Below are positions 8,559 to 17,286 of a stretch of 64,000 nucleotides of DNA, in pieces. The stretch lies in the NCBI RefSeq assembly GCF_018687955.1, contig NZ_CP061309.1:744001-808000 (forward strand), in the 5' to 3' direction. The notes beneath the pieces were generated by a model, which was not told the origin of the DNA, did no database searches, and was given only the letters and a program-made list of their open reading frames with translations. Every line of letters starts with the position of its first letter. Position 1 is the first letter of the stretch. The position numbers were made by a program, and so were the translations under genes. This stretch comes from Polynucleobacter ibericus (GTDB lineage Bacteria; Pseudomonadota; Gammaproteobacteria; Burkholderiales; Burkholderiaceae).

Positions 8559-8903
8559 ATGAGTCTTCCTATTTCTTGCCATAACACCCAGTTTGGCACT
8601 CTCGGTCAGATTGACCCAAGCCATTTGGCTGAAATTGCCCAACAAGGCTACAAGAGCGTAATTAATAATCGTCCTGATGGTGAGGGTGGCCCAAGCCAGC
8701 CTTTGAATGCTGCCATACAGGCTGAAGCTGAAAAGCTTGGCTTAAATTATGTTTACTTGCCAGTGGTTCCAGGAGCATTTACTCAGGCACAAGTTCAAGA
8801 AATGGCTCGTCTCTTAAAAACTTTGCCAGGACCTGTACTCGCGTTTTGTCGTTCGGGCGCTCGCTCTACAAACTTATACCAACTCGCTTTACAGCTTGGT
8901 TGA
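8559..8903 (+). CDS. TIGR01244/DUF442 family Cys-based phosphatase or sulfurtransferase-like protein
   Basis: The 114-residue product has the fold signature of the beta-lactamase-hydrolase-like (Blh) N-terminal domain: GQIDPSHL, NNRPDGEG and a CxxxxxR phosphatase loop CRSGARS near residues 97-103. Relatives are often fused to or next to persulfide dioxygenases and YeeE transporters, and are sometimes annotated as sulfurtransferases. Here it follows the split YeeE pair by 56 bp. The ATG at 8559 has only weak Shine-Dalgarno sequence (AGAGGG). The exact substrate cannot be read from sequence. Confidence 0.8.
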   Translation: MSLPISCHNTQFGTLGQIDPSHLAEIAQQGYKSVINNRPDGEGGPSQPLNAAIQAEAEKLGLNYVYLPVVPGAFTQAQVQEMARLLKTLPGPVLAFCRSGARSTNLYQLALQLG

Positions 8904-8924
8904 TATAAAGATTTTTTCTTAAAC

Positions 8925-9344
8925 ATGCGCATCACTATTCCTGGAGAGCGAAAGCTAGTTCATGAAATGATCATGCCTATTCGTTGGGGTGATATGGATG
9001 CGTATGGGCATGTCAACAATACTATTTACTTTCGCTACATGGAGCAGGCCCGTTGTGAATGGATTACTGCTATGGGTTACGAGGTTGCCCCTGGTCGTGA
9101 ATCCATGTTGATGCTGAACGGCTTTTGTAATTTTTATCAACAACTCTCGTTCCCGGGTGAGTTGATATTAAAAACCTCCATTGGTGCTATTGGAAGAACC
9201 AGTTTGGATGTATACACCAGCATGGCCTTGACTACCTCGCCTGAAGTCGAGGCCGCTATTGGTGGTGCGACTATGGTGTGGGTAGATCTTACTACCAATA
9301 AATCAGCGCCATGGCCTGAGCATGTATTAGAGAAGTTGCGCTAG
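8925..9344 (+). CDS. Hotdog-fold acyl-CoA thioesterase, 4HBT/YbgC type
   Basis: The 139-residue product carries the 4-hydroxybenzoyl-CoA thioesterase signature RWGDMDAYGHVNN at about residues 21-33, where the aspartate is the catalytic residue in family members. It is a cytosolic protein without a signal peptide. It starts 21 bp after the DUF442 gene and is followed after 6 bp by mnmH, so it may be in one transcript. The acyl-CoA substrate is not determinable here. Confidence 0.85.
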   Translation: MRITIPGERKLVHEMIMPIRWGDMDAYGHVNNTIYFRYMEQARCEWITAMGYEVAPGRESMLMLNGFCNFYQQLSFPGELILKTSIGAIGRTSLDVYTSMALTTSPEVEAAIGGATMVWVDLTTNKSAPWPEHVLEKLR

Positions 9345-9350
9345 CCGATC

Positions 9351-10427
9351 GTGCAACCAAGCAATCCCCATATCCTCAAATCAGAACAATTTCTATCAGA
9401 ACTAGATGGTTTTGATGTCATCATTGACGTTCGATCGCCCGCAGAGTTCGCTCTAGATCACATTCCAGGTGCAGTCAATTACCCGGTGTTGAGCAATGAA
9501 GAGCGCGTCACTATTGGCACACTCTATAAACAAGAGTCGCCATTTGCAGCTAAAAAGCTGGGCGCAGCCTTAGTCTCCAAAAACATTGCCACTCATCTTG
9601 AAAATCACTTTCTAGAATTGCCTCGTGAATGGCGCCCATTAATTTATTGTTGGCGTGGTGGAGAGCGTAGTGGGGCGTTTACGCATATCCTCAATCGGAT
9701 TGGTTGGAAAGCGAGACAACTTGAGGGTGGCTATCAAGGATTTCGTCGTACGGTGATTGATGGTTTAGATCAGGCAGCTGGTCAATTTTCATTTCAGGTT
9801 ATTTGTGGAATGACAGGAAGTGGCAAGACGCGAGTACTCCAAGAGATTGGCGCTCTAGGGGCTCAGATCCTTGATTTAGAGGGTCTAGCAGTTCATCGTG
9901 GCTCGGTGCTTGGTAATGAGCCGAATGAAGATCAGCCTTCGCAAAAGGGTTTTGAGACTGCCCTATGGAATGCCTTGCGCTTGCTAGATCCCACCAAGCA
10001 GGTTTATGTAGAGTCCGAGAGCAAGAAGGTAGGGGGCTTGCATGTGCCCGATGCTTTGATGGAAAAAATTCGTAATGGCGCTTGTATCGAATTACGTTCT
10101 AGTACGCAGACCCGCGTCTCTTGGTTGATTCGTGAGTACCATCACTTTTTAACTGATACCAATACTTTTAAGGTCAAGCTAGCTTTACTGACGGCTCACT
10201 ACGGTAAAGTGCAGATTGCCAAATGGAATGATGCAATTGATGCGGGTAATTTTCCAGAGCTTGTTGAAGAGTTATTGGTAAAACATTACGACCCCTCATA
10301 CCAATCATCGATCGTACGAAATTTTCCTCAATACAAGGTGGAAAATTTCGTGCAACTGGAAAGCGATAGTGATGACGCTTTTAAGGCATCAGCTAAAGAG
10401 ATTCTCATCAAATCCAACAGACACTAA
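9351..10427 (+). CDS. mnmH: tRNA 2-selenouridine / 2-geranylthiouridine synthase
   Basis: MnmH (SelU/YbbB) replaces the sulfur of 2-thiouridine at the tRNA wobble base with selenium, or geranylates it. The 358-residue product has an N-terminal rhodanese domain with active-site C100 in YCWRGGERSG, then a P-loop GMTGSGKT (residues 153-160) and the family C-terminal region. The start is GTG 9351, 6 bp after the thioesterase stop; no in-frame ATG gives a full rhodanese domain. Its 3' end overlaps the convergent trxC gene by 4 bp. No selD is seen in the window, so the selenium branch is unproven. Confidence 0.93.
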   Translation: MQPSNPHILKSEQFLSELDGFDVIIDVRSPAEFALDHIPGAVNYPVLSNEERVTIGTLYKQESPFAAKKLGAALVSKNIATHLENHFLELPREWRPLIYCWRGGERSGAFTHILNRIGWKARQLEGGYQGFRRTVIDGLDQAAGQFSFQVICGMTGSGKTRVLQEIGALGAQILDLEGLAVHRGSVLGNEPNEDQPSQKGFETALWNALRLLDPTKQVYVESESKKVGGLHVPDALMEKIRNGACIELRSSTQTRVSWLIREYHHFLTDTNTFKVKLALLTAHYGKVQIAKWNDAIDAGNFPELVEELLVKHYDPSYQSSIVRNFPQYKVENFVQLESDSDDAFKASAKEILIKSNRH

Positions 10428-10846
10428 TTAGCTAACTCCTTCACAAACTGTTCGAGCTGAGCTGGCGGCATAGCTCCGCTGATACGCTTCAACTCAATTC
10501 CATTTTTGAAGCCTGCCAATGTTGGTATTGATCTGATTGAAAACTCCTGCCCAATACCTGGGTTTGTTTCTGTATCCAATTTAATATGCAGAACCTGCTC
10601 ACCGTGTTTTGCGGAACTAGCCTGGAAGGTTGGAGCAAACATTTTGCAGGGACCGCACCATGGCGCCCAAAAATCCACTATTACAGGTAGCTTGCTATGA
10701 CTAAGAATCTCTTTAAAGCTTGCTTGATCGGCATCGATAGGCCCCAACAATAAGCTTGCCTTGCACACTCCACATATTGGTTTTTGGTTAACTCGATCAA
10801 GAGGTAGGCGGTTGAACTTGTTGCAGCTTTGGCATTTAATCAGCAT
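10424..10846 (-). CDS. trxC: Thioredoxin 2 (TrxC)
   Basis: The 140-residue product has the N-terminal zinc-binding half of thioredoxin 2 (CQSC at C5/C8 and CGVC at C25/C28) and the catalytic WCGPCK at residues 63-68. It reduces disulfides in the cytosol and is typically induced by oxidative stress. It is divergent from the rhodanese-OsmC pair and convergent with mnmH, whose coding region it overlaps by 4 bp. Length matches E. coli TrxC (139 residues). Confidence 0.95.
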   Translation of the reverse strand: MLIKCQSCNKFNRLPLDRVNQKPICGVCKASLLLGPIDADQASFKEILSHSKLPVIVDFWAPWCGPCKMFAPTFQASSAKHGEQVLHIKLDTETNPGIGQEFSIRSIPTLAGFKNGIELKRISGAMPPAQLEQFVKELAN

Positions 10847-10887
10847 ATGTATTGAATTCCTTATGGTGTTGATTCAAGACGCAAAAT

Positions 10888-10917
10888 TTGACTTCTATTT
10901 CTAAAACATTATATAAT
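10888..10917 (+). promoter_or_regulatory. Sigma70-type promoter for the rhodanese-OsmC operon
   Basis: TTGACT at 10888-10893 and TATAAT at 10912-10917 are separated by 18 bp, giving a predicted start near 10924 and a leader of about 32 nt before the ATG at 10956. The surrounding sequence is very AT-rich. The strong -10 box suggests high or derepressible expression. Confidence 0.7.
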
Positions 10918-10955
10918 AAAATATAATGAATGAACATTATTTAAAAGGAAAGCTA

Positions 10956-11336
10956 ATGAAAACAGCACATGACTTGGTTGCACAGGCTAAATTGTCAGTA
11001 AATGAGGTCTCTCTTAACGATGTACCTCATGCAATTCAAGATGCAGACTTGTTATTAGATGTTCGCGAGGCGGATGAATATGCAAATGGACACATTCCAG
11101 GGGCAATTCATATGTCACGAGGTCTTCTGGAGTTTAAGTTAAGTAATGATCCTAATTTGAGTGCACGGGATCTCAAAATAGTGCTGTATTGTAAAAACAG
11201 CGGTAGAGCAGCATTAGCCTCAAAGTCGTTGCATGAAATGGGGTATATGAATGTTCAATCTATTGCAGGCGGATTCGATGGATGGGCGCAGGCAGGCAAT
11301 CCTATTGCTAAGCCAGAGCCAATTGTGTTTGAATAA
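10956..11336 (+). CDS. Single-domain rhodanese sulfurtransferase
   Basis: The 126-residue product is a single rhodanese domain with the DVREADEY motif (residues 35-42) and active-site loop CKNSGRA starting at C79. I chose ATG 10956, preceded by AAGGAAAG; an upstream in-frame ATG at 10926 lies almost at the predicted transcription start. There is no signal peptide, so it acts in the cytosol, moving sulfane sulfur between thiols. It is followed by an OsmC-like gene and diverges from trxC, a grouping that fits persulfide or thiol stress handling. Confidence 0.9.
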   Translation: MKTAHDLVAQAKLSVNEVSLNDVPHAIQDADLLLDVREADEYANGHIPGAIHMSRGLLEFKLSNDPNLSARDLKIVLYCKNSGRAALASKSLHEMGYMNVQSIAGGFDGWAQAGNPIAKPEPIVFE

Positions 11337-11368
11337 GTTCATTACTAAATAGACAATAGGGGTTCAGT

Positions 11369-11821
11369 ATGAGTGGAAATCCAACCGTAAGACTGAAGCA
11401 GCAAGCCGATTATCAGTTTGCGATTTATTACAACGAAGAAAAACCTCCGATCATGGGGGATGAGCCACCGCCACTGGGTAAGTCTGAAGGTGCAACTCCA
11501 TCGCAGTTATTAATTGCGGCTGTAGCTAATTGCTTATCAGATTCATTACTTTTTGCTTTAAGAAAATTTAAGCAAAACCCTGACCCAATAGAGACCATAG
11601 CTACATGTGAGATAGGTCGTAACGAGCAGAATCGGCTCCGCATCTTGTCTATACGCGTTGAGATACATGTTGGCGTACCTGGGGAATCTTTGGAAAACTT
11701 AGATAGAGTCTTGGCGCAATTTCAAGAATTTTGTACGGTTTCTTCAAGTGTGAGCGCAGGAATTCCTGTAAATGTGTTTGTGATTGACAGTACCCAAAAA
11801 CAACTCTATCCAGCAATCTAA
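11369..11821 (+). CDS. OsmC/Ohr-like thiol peroxidase family protein
   Basis: The 150-residue product has the OsmC fold signature with the two redox cysteines in conserved contexts: C55 in AVANCLSDSL and C122 in FCTVSSSV. Family members reduce organic hydroperoxides with dithiol cofactors, though many OsmC-like proteins have other thiol-related roles. It follows the rhodanese gene by 32 bp, preceded by AATAGGGG. The pairing with a rhodanese suggests a sulfur-stress function, which is inference. Confidence 0.85.
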   Translation: MSGNPTVRLKQQADYQFAIYYNEEKPPIMGDEPPPLGKSEGATPSQLLIAAVANCLSDSLLFALRKFKQNPDPIETIATCEIGRNEQNRLRILSIRVEIHVGVPGESLENLDRVLAQFQEFCTVSSSVSAGIPVNVFVIDSTQKQLYPAI

Positions 11822-11895
11822 TTGGTGTTTTTTTGATGTTAATCAACTAATCATTTTTTAAAGACCCTATAGTGAACTCACTGGAGGAAAGAAAA

Positions 11896-12030
11896 ATGAA
11901 AATGTTAGTTGAGTTGTTTGGATCGTTTGCGGGCCAATTAAGTTTGGCGGTGATTCTATTTATGATCGGTATGGTCATTTTCTTTGCCCGCTTATTTATT
12001 AAAAAGAGTGCTGAGGGCGGTGATCAATGA
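11896..12030 (+). CDS. DUF3149 small single-pass membrane protein
   Basis: A 44-residue reading frame with a strong ribosome-binding site (GGAGGA at 11883-11888). The start MKMLVELFG, one hydrophobic helix from about residue 18 to 35 (LAVILFMIGMVIFFARLF) and a short charged tail match the DUF3149 family, common in Beta- and Gammaproteobacteria and of unknown function. A strong terminator follows 14 bp after the stop, so the gene is a compact unit. It is short enough to be missed by automated calling. Confidence 0.8.
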   Translation: MKMLVELFGSFAGQLSLAVILFMIGMVIFFARLFIKKSAEGGDQ

Positions 12031-12044
12031 TTGCCAATAAAAAA

Positions 12045-12077
12045 GCCCTTGAATAAATACTCAAGGGCATTTTTATT
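12045..12077. terminator. Bidirectional intrinsic terminator
   Basis: An 8-bp perfect stem gcccttga / tcaagggc with an 8-nt loop is followed by ATTTTTATT on the plus strand and preceded by AAAA, which reads as TTTT on the minus strand. It serves the DUF3149 gene and the convergent acyl-CoA dehydrogenase gene. Confidence 0.85.
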
Positions 12078-12094
12078 ACCTGGCTATTTTTTAT

Positions 12095-13273
12095 TTAGCT
12101 AAATGCCTGAATACCCGTTTGAGCACGACCCAAAATGAGGGCGTGAATATCGTGAGTACCTTCGTAGGTATTAACGACTTCTAAGTTCAGCATGTGACGA
12201 ACAACACCATACTCATCAGAGATACCGTTACCACCATGCATATCACGTGCCATCCGGGCAATGTCTAAAGACTTGCCGCAAGAGTTACGTTTCATGATGG
12301 AAGTGATTTCTGGAGCAGCGATACCTTCATCTTTCATACGACCCAAACGAAGGCAGCCTTGAAGTCCAAGGGTGACTTCAGTTTGCATATCGGCTAATTT
12401 TTTCTGGATCAACTGGTTTGCAGCCAAGGGCTTACCAAACTGTTTACGATCCATGGTGTATTGACGAGCGGCATACCAACACCATTCAGCGGCACCTAAC
12501 ACTCCCCAGGCAATACCGTAGCGGGCAGAGTTTAAGCAGGTAAATGGACCTTTGAGGCCTTCAATATCTGGGAATTCATTTTCAGCTGGCACGAAGACTT
12601 CATCCATGACGATTTCGCCAGTAATGGAGGCACGTAGACCCATCTTGCCGCTGATTTTCGGAGCGCTTAAGCCCTTCATACCTTTTTCAAGGATGTAGCC
12701 GCGAATGATGCCTTCATCATTTTTGGCCCACACTACAAATACATCGGCAATTGGAGAGTTTGAGATCCACATCTTTGAGCCTGTCAAAGAAAATCCACCT
12801 GGAACTTTTTTAGCGCGGGTAATCATGCCGCCAGCATCGGATCCATAGTTTGGCTCGGTTAAACCAAAACAACCAATCCATTCACCACTCGCTAATTTAG
12901 GTAGGTACTTTTGCTTTTGAGCTTCGCTACCAAATTCATTAATAGGAACCATGACTAAGGATGACTGCACGCTCATCATCGAGCGATAACCAGAGTCGAC
13001 GCGCTCAATTTCACGAGCGATTAAACCGTAAGACACATAGTTCAAATTAGCGCCGCCATACTGCTCAGGAATCGTGATGCCTAAAAGGCCAAGCTCACCC
13101 ATTTCGCGGAAGATGGCTGGGTCAGTCGTTTCATTGCGGTATGCATCATGAATGCGGGGCATAAGGCGCCCTTGAGCGTATTCAGCAGCTGCATCACGTA
13201 CCATGCGCTCCTCTTCAGAAAGTTGAGTGTCTAGAAGAAGGGGGTCTGCCCAGTTAAAGCTCGCTTTACTCAT
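12095..13273 (-). CDS. gcdH: Glutaryl-CoA dehydrogenase
   Basis: FAD enzyme that oxidises and decarboxylates glutaryl-CoA to crotonyl-CoA in lysine and aromatic degradation, passing electrons to ETF. The 392-residue product is a complete acyl-CoA dehydrogenase. Near the C-terminus [17 protein letters not shown] contains the catalytic glutamate, and the ending TGIQAF is typical of glutaryl-CoA dehydrogenases; the segment [11 protein letters not shown] is the usual FAD-binding region. ETF-ubiquinone oxidoreductase, the end acceptor of this electron path, is encoded 4.5 kb away on the same strand. Other short-chain acyl-CoA dehydrogenases are less likely given the C-terminus. Confidence 0.92.
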   Translation of the reverse strand: MSKASFNWADPLLLDTQLSEEERMVRDAAAEYAQGRLMPRIHDAYRNETTDPAIFREMGELGLLGITIPEQYGGANLNYVSYGLIAREIERVDSGYRSMMSVQSSLVMVPINEFGSEAQKQKYLPKLASGEWIGCFGLTEPNYGSDAGGMITRAKKVPGGFSLTGSKMWISNSPIADVFVVWAKNDEGIIRGYILEKGMKGLSAPKISGKMGLRASITGEIVMDEVFVPAENEFPDIEGLKGPFTCLNSARYGIAWGVLGAAEWCWYAARQYTMDRKQFGKPLAANQLIQKKLADMQTEVTLGLQGCLRLGRMKDEGIAAPEITSIMKRNSCGKSLDIARMARDMHGGNGISDEYGVVRHMLNLEVVNTYEGTHDIHALILGRAQTGIQAFS

Positions 13274-13377
13274 CGCCTTACCATCCTATTTTTAGTTTTG
13301 TCTTCATTTTTGCCTGCTTCCTGCGAATTTTCAGGAATGCAGATATTCTTGTTTCTATTATCCATTTTTCTTGACTT

Positions 13378-14088
13378 ATGGACTTGCCGAGACGTCATCA
13401 CCGTTATTACGACCTCATTCTGACTGCCTTCGTAGTCGTATTGCTGTGCTCGAATTTTATTGGTGCTGGTAAGGCGGCAGAAATAGATTTACCTTATTTC
13501 GGCAGCATGCCGTTTGGCGCTGGGATCTTATTTTTCCCCATCGCTTATTTCTTTGGCGACATTTTGACTGAGGTTTATGGCTACGCCTATGATCGCAGGG
13601 CGGTCTGGGCGGGATTTGCCGCCTTGGCATTTGCTGCGATCATGGCGCAAATTGTGATAGCTCTACCGGTGGCCCCTGGCGACTATATGGCCAACTATCA
13701 AAAAGGCCTAGAAACGGTTTTTGGAAACTCTTGGCGCATCGCCTTAGCTTCAATGTTCTCATTTTGGTGCGGCAGTCTAGTCAATAGCTACGTTTTGGCC
13801 AAAATGAAGGTGTGGACTCAGGGTCGTTTTCTGTGGATGAGGACAATTGGCTCAACTGCAGTAGGGGAGATGGTGGATTCCTCATTCTTCTATGTGCTGG
13901 CTTTCTATGGCATTTGGCCTACCCATGAAATTCTTCAGGTAGCGTTAGCTCAATATGTACTCAAGACTTCCTGGGAGGTTCTGGCTACCCCGATGACCTA
14001 TTGGGTCGTGAACTTCCTTAAGCGCAAAGAAAATGAAGATTTTTACGATATTCATACGAATTTCACCCCATTTAGAGTCAAAGTCTAA
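13378..14088 (+). CDS. Queuosine precursor transporter (YhhQ/DUF165 family)
   Basis: A 236-residue integral membrane protein with about six hydrophobic segments and the DUF165 (VUT) hallmarks: PYFGSMPFGAGI, FPIAYFFGDILTEVYGY (near residues 56-72) and the GSLVNSYVLAKMKVW segment. Family members such as E. coli YhhQ import preQ0/preQ1 for tRNA queuosine synthesis. No que genes are seen nearby, which is consistent with salvage. ATG 13378 lies about 100 bp from the divergent gcdH start, so the two share a promoter region. Confidence 0.88.
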   Translation: MDLPRRHHRYYDLILTAFVVVLLCSNFIGAGKAAEIDLPYFGSMPFGAGILFFPIAYFFGDILTEVYGYAYDRRAVWAGFAALAFAAIMAQIVIALPVAPGDYMANYQKGLETVFGNSWRIALASMFSFWCGSLVNSYVLAKMKVWTQGRFLWMRTIGSTAVGEMVDSSFFYVLAFYGIWPTHEILQVALAQYVLKTSWEVLATPMTYWVVNFLKRKENEDFYDIHTNFTPFRVKV

Positions 14089-14126
14089 TTTAGGGTTAAG
14101 GCTTCCTGCCATCCAGCGCCTCTAAG

Positions 14127-14164
14127 CCGTTAAAATAACGGTCTTTACCCCAAAGTTGGGGGTA
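14127..14164 (+). promoter_or_regulatory. Two tandem hairpins in the ABC-F gene leader
   Basis: ccgtt-aaaat-aacgg (14127-14141, followed by TCTTT) and tacccc-aaagttg-ggggta (14146-14164) lie in the 113-bp gap between the queuosine transporter and the ABC-F gene, 37 bp before its GTG. The first may be a weak terminator of the upstream gene. ABC-F genes are often attenuated, so a regulatory leader is also possible; I cannot decide between these. Confidence 0.4.
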
Positions 14165-14201
14165 ACTATTGAATTGAATTTCAGAAAGCTAGAAAACATC
14201 C

Positions 14202-15809
14202 GTGCTGTCAGCATCTAATATCACTATGCAGTTTGGGGCAAAGCCTCTGTTTGAAAACATTTCCGTGAAGTTTGGCGGCGGTAATCGTTATGGCTTGATT
14301 GGTGCCAACGGTTGCGGTAAATCGACCTTCATGAAGATTTTGGGTGGCGAGCTTGAGCCAACCAGCGGTAACGTGAGCTTGGATCCCGGTATTCGTTTGG
14401 GTAAGTTGCGTCAAGATCAATTTGCTTACGAAGATGTGCGCGTACTCGATGTAGTCATGATGGGGCACGAAGAGATGTGGAAGGCGGCCGCTGAACGTGA
14501 TGCCATCTACGCTAACCCAGATGCTACCGATGAAGATTACATGAAGGCGGCTGAGCTCGAAGGCAAGTACGCCGAATACGGTGGCTATACCGCAGAAGCC
14601 AAGGCAGGCGAATTGCTATTAGGTATTGGTATTCCTATCGAGCAACACAATGGACCGATGAGCAATGTTGCACCGGGTTGGAAGTTGCGTGTATTACTTG
14701 CGCAAGCATTGTTCTCTGATCCAGATGTATTGCTGCTAGATGAGCCAACCAATAACTTGGATATTCACTCCATTCATTGGCTTGAAGACATCCTCAATCA
14801 AATTAAGAGCACCATCGTCATCATTTCCCATGACCGTCACTTCCTCAATGAAGTCTGTACGCATATGGCGGATATGGATTATGGAACGTTGAAGGTCTAT
14901 CCGGGTAATTACGACTCCTACATGCTTGCTTCTGTGCAGGCAAGAACACAGCAGCTCAGCAATAACGTCAAAGCTAAAGAAAAAATTGCTGAATTAGCGG
15001 CTTTCGTAGCGCGCTTCTCTGCAAATGCTTCTAAAGCGCGTCAAGCTACTTCACGTCAGAGACAGTTGGAGAAGATTGAGATCGTTGAAGTAAAACCTTC
15101 TTCACGTCAAAACCCGTTTATTCGATTTGATACTGAGAAAAAATTACACAATATGGCAGTAGAGTGCAATGCACTGACTAAGGCCTACGACCGCGTCATC
15201 TTCAAGAATTTCAAACTCGGTGTTCGTGCTGGCGAGAAGATTGCCATCATCGGACAAAACGGCGCAGGTAAGACAACGCTACTCAAGACCATTCTAAGTA
15301 AACGCTTTGAAGGTATTGCTGCTGATAGCGGTGATGTGAAGTGGGCCGAAAATGCTAATGTTGGTGTGATGCCTCAAGACAATACCGAGATGTTCGCAAA
15401 AGACGAATTGCTGATGGATTGGATGAATTGGTGGCGCAATACTGGTGACGACGATCAAGTCATCCGTGGCACATTAGGCCGCCTCTTGTTCTCAGGTGAT
15501 GACATTGGTAAGTCAGTCAAAGTTCTTTCTGGTGGCGAGAAGGGCCGTATGATTTGGGGAAAACTGATGCTCCAAAAATACAACGTACTAGCAATGGATG
15601 AGCCAACCAACCATATGGATATGGAATCGATTGAGAGCTTGCAAATTGCGCTCGAGAAATTCGATGGCACATTAATATTTGTTTCGCATGACCGTGAGTT
15701 TGTATCTGCCTTAGCTAACCGCATCTTAGAAGTGAAGATGGATGGTACGGTAGTGGACTACTCGGGTACCTATGAAGAGTATTTGCGTAGCCAAGCATTA
15801 GCTGGCTAA
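14202..15809 (+). CDS. ybiT: ABC-F family ATPase, YbiT type
   Basis: Cytosolic tandem-ABC protein of 535 residues that binds the ribosome rather than a transporter. Domain 1 has Walker [10 protein letters not shown] (near residue 34) and Walker [10 protein letters not shown]; domain 2 has GQNGAGKTT and [11 protein letters not shown]. In domain 1 the usual LSGG signature is replaced by [15 protein letters not shown], which is a feature of YbiT and separates it from Uup and EttA. Start is GTG 14202 with a weak upstream GAAAG. A bidirectional terminator follows. Confidence 0.92.
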   Translation: MLSASNITMQFGAKPLFENISVKFGGGNRYGLIGANGCGKSTFMKILGGELEPTSGNVSLDPGIRLGKLRQDQFAYEDVRVLDVVMMGHEEMWKAAAERDAIYANPDATDEDYMKAAELEGKYAEYGGYTAEAKAGELLLGIGIPIEQHNGPMSNVAPGWKLRVLLAQALFSDPDVLLLDEPTNNLDIHSIHWLEDILNQIKSTIVIISHDRHFLNEVCTHMADMDYGTLKVYPGNYDSYMLASVQARTQQLSNNVKAKEKIAELAAFVARFSANASKARQATSRQRQLEKIEIVEVKPSSRQNPFIRFDTEKKLHNMAVECNALTKAYDRVIFKNFKLGVRAGEKIAIIGQNGAGKTTLLKTILSKRFEGIAADSGDVKWAENANVGVMPQDNTEMFAKDELLMDWMNWWRNTGDDDQVIRGTLGRLLFSGDDIGKSVKVLSGGEKGRMIWGKLMLQKYNVLAMDEPTNHMDMESIESLQIALEKFDGTLIFVSHDREFVSALANRILEVKMDGTVVDYSGTYEEYLRSQALAG

Positions 15810-15840
15810 TTCAATTTCAGCAATAAACCTGCTAGTAAAA

Positions 15841-15870
15841 AAATAAGCCCGTTAATTGGGCTTATTTTCT
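15841..15870. terminator. Bidirectional intrinsic terminator
   Basis: A 10-bp stem aaataagccc / gggcttattt with a 7-nt loop is followed by TCTTT on the plus strand. It overlaps the last codons of the convergent DUF1289 gene, whose stop is at 15852-15854, and is flanked on the other side by an A tract that reads as T7 on the minus strand. Confidence 0.85.
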
Positions 15871-16115
15871 TTGGCTTGTCGTTGAAAGCGCATCGCAGTA
15901 CCATCTGCACGAATACGCTGCCAGACCGAATCTTTTTCCTCCTGAGAAAAGAATACCCAGTTACTCACTTCACCTAAAGTACGACCACAGCCTTGGCAGA
16001 TTTCATCGTAAAGAGTAGTGCACACGCCAATGCAAGGGGAATCAGAGTCGGCATCTCCGGTAGAAAGGGAGTGAGAGCCATCCTGCATATTTGGTTTGGT
16101 GTCTTCAGAATTCAT
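15852..16115 (-). CDS. DUF1289 small cysteine-rich protein
   Basis: An 87-residue protein with the DUF1289 pattern CIGVC...CQGCGRT (residues about 28-45), four cysteines in a likely metal-binding arrangement, followed by the conserved WxxxSxEEK-type segment (SNWVFFSQEEKDSVW). The function of this family is unknown. Its ATG overlaps the stop of the upstream GNAT gene by the 4-bp ATGA junction, so the two are translationally coupled. Confidence 0.85.
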   Translation of the reverse strand: MNSEDTKPNMQDGSHSLSTGDADSDSPCIGVCTTLYDEICQGCGRTLGEVSNWVFFSQEEKDSVWQRIRADGTAMRFQRQAKENKPN

Positions 16116-17284
16116 GGCTGTACTTTAGACGATTTCAAAGGACTGTGCTCGGCAAGCTCATCTACATAAGCTCCAATGCCTTGGTGCTCGCGATTCAGGA
16201 AGAGCTGAACTGCCTTTGCAAATTGAGGGTCGGCGATGAAATGCGCAGATTGAATGGTTGTAGGCAAAAATCCCCGAGCCATCTTGTGCTCACCTTGGGC
16301 GCCACCTTCAAAGGTTTGAATCTGATTGGCAATGCAGTATTCAATCGCTTGATAGTAAGCTGTCTCAAAGTGTAAACAGGGAATATGTTCTACAGCCCCC
16401 CAATATCTACCGTACGCCTTAGAGCTTGTGGGGTCTACAACTAGCATGGATGCAGCAATTGGATTTCCAGAGCGCTCAGCAATAATCAAATGCAAATTCT
16501 CGGGCATACGCTGCGCCCATAATTTAAAGAATGTTTCACTAAGGTATGGACTGGACTGATGTTCTAAGTAGGTATTTGCGTAACAGCGATAAAAGAACTC
16601 CCAATCGGCATCAGTCGACGCTCTCCCAGGAACATGTCTGAAACCGATTAGCCCTCTTGCAACTTGCTCACGCTCACGTCGAATATTTTTACGGCGCTTC
16701 ATCGTTAATGCTGCTAAATATTGCTCGAAGCTTCGGAAGTCCTGGTTATGCCAATGAAACTGCACAGAGTCACGCAGCATAAAACCTTGCTCTTTGAACT
16801 CTTTTGCCTCAATGGCATAAGGGAATAAGACATGGGCTGACGACAGATTATTTTGCAGAACAATTGCTTTTAAGCCTTGAATCAAGCGTTGCTGAACTAA
16901 GCTAGGATCACTACAGCCAGCACTCAGAATTCTTGATCCTTGAACTGGTGTAAATGGAATGGCGCAGAGTGCTTTGGGAAAGTATTGCATCCCTTGTTGC
17001 TCATAAGCTTGTGCCCATGACCAATCAAATACAAATTCACCGTAGGAGTGTTGCTTAAGATAGAGAGGCATCGCCCCTAGTAACTTCTGACCATCTTTTA
17101 GAACAAGGTGGGCAACTTGCCACCCCGTATTGCCGCCAACACAACCGGTCTCCTCTAATGCACTGAGAAACTCATGACGAAGAAAAGGACCTACATCTTG
17201 AGGAAGTAGGGCGTTCCAATCGCTAGATGGAATATCGCTTAAACGATCTACTATTTCTAACTGAATTGAATCGGGCTGGGCCAC
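16112..17284 (-). CDS. GNAT-family N-acetyltransferase / DUF482 (FemAB-like) protein
   Basis: The 390-residue protein belongs to the DUF482 group, distantly related to peptidoglycan-bridge FemAB acyltransferases: FVFDWSWAQAYE in the N-terminal half, the RRKNIRRER basic stretch in the middle and the YWGAVEHIPCLHFE and FEGGAQGEHKMARGF segments near the C-terminus are family landmarks. It is cytosolic and its substrate is unknown. It lies 2 bp from the glyoxalase gene upstream and overlaps the DUF1289 gene downstream, so gloA-DUF482-DUF1289 form one operon. Confidence 0.8.
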   Translation of the reverse strand: MAQPDSIQLEIVDRLSDIPSSDWNALLPQDVGPFLRHEFLSALEETGCVGGNTGWQVAHLVLKDGQKLLGAMPLYLKQHSYGEFVFDWSWAQAYEQQGMQYFPKALCAIPFTPVQGSRILSAGCSDPSLVQQRLIQGLKAIVLQNNLSSAHVLFPYAIEAKEFKEQGFMLRDSVQFHWHNQDFRSFEQYLAALTMKRRKNIRREREQVARGLIGFRHVPGRASTDADWEFFYRCYANTYLEHQSSPYLSETFFKLWAQRMPENLHLIIAERSGNPIAASMLVVDPTSSKAYGRYWGAVEHIPCLHFETAYYQAIEYCIANQIQTFEGGAQGEHKMARGFLPTTIQSAHFIADPQFAKAVQLFLNREHQGIGAYVDELAEHSPLKSSKVQP

Positions 17285-17286
17285 GA

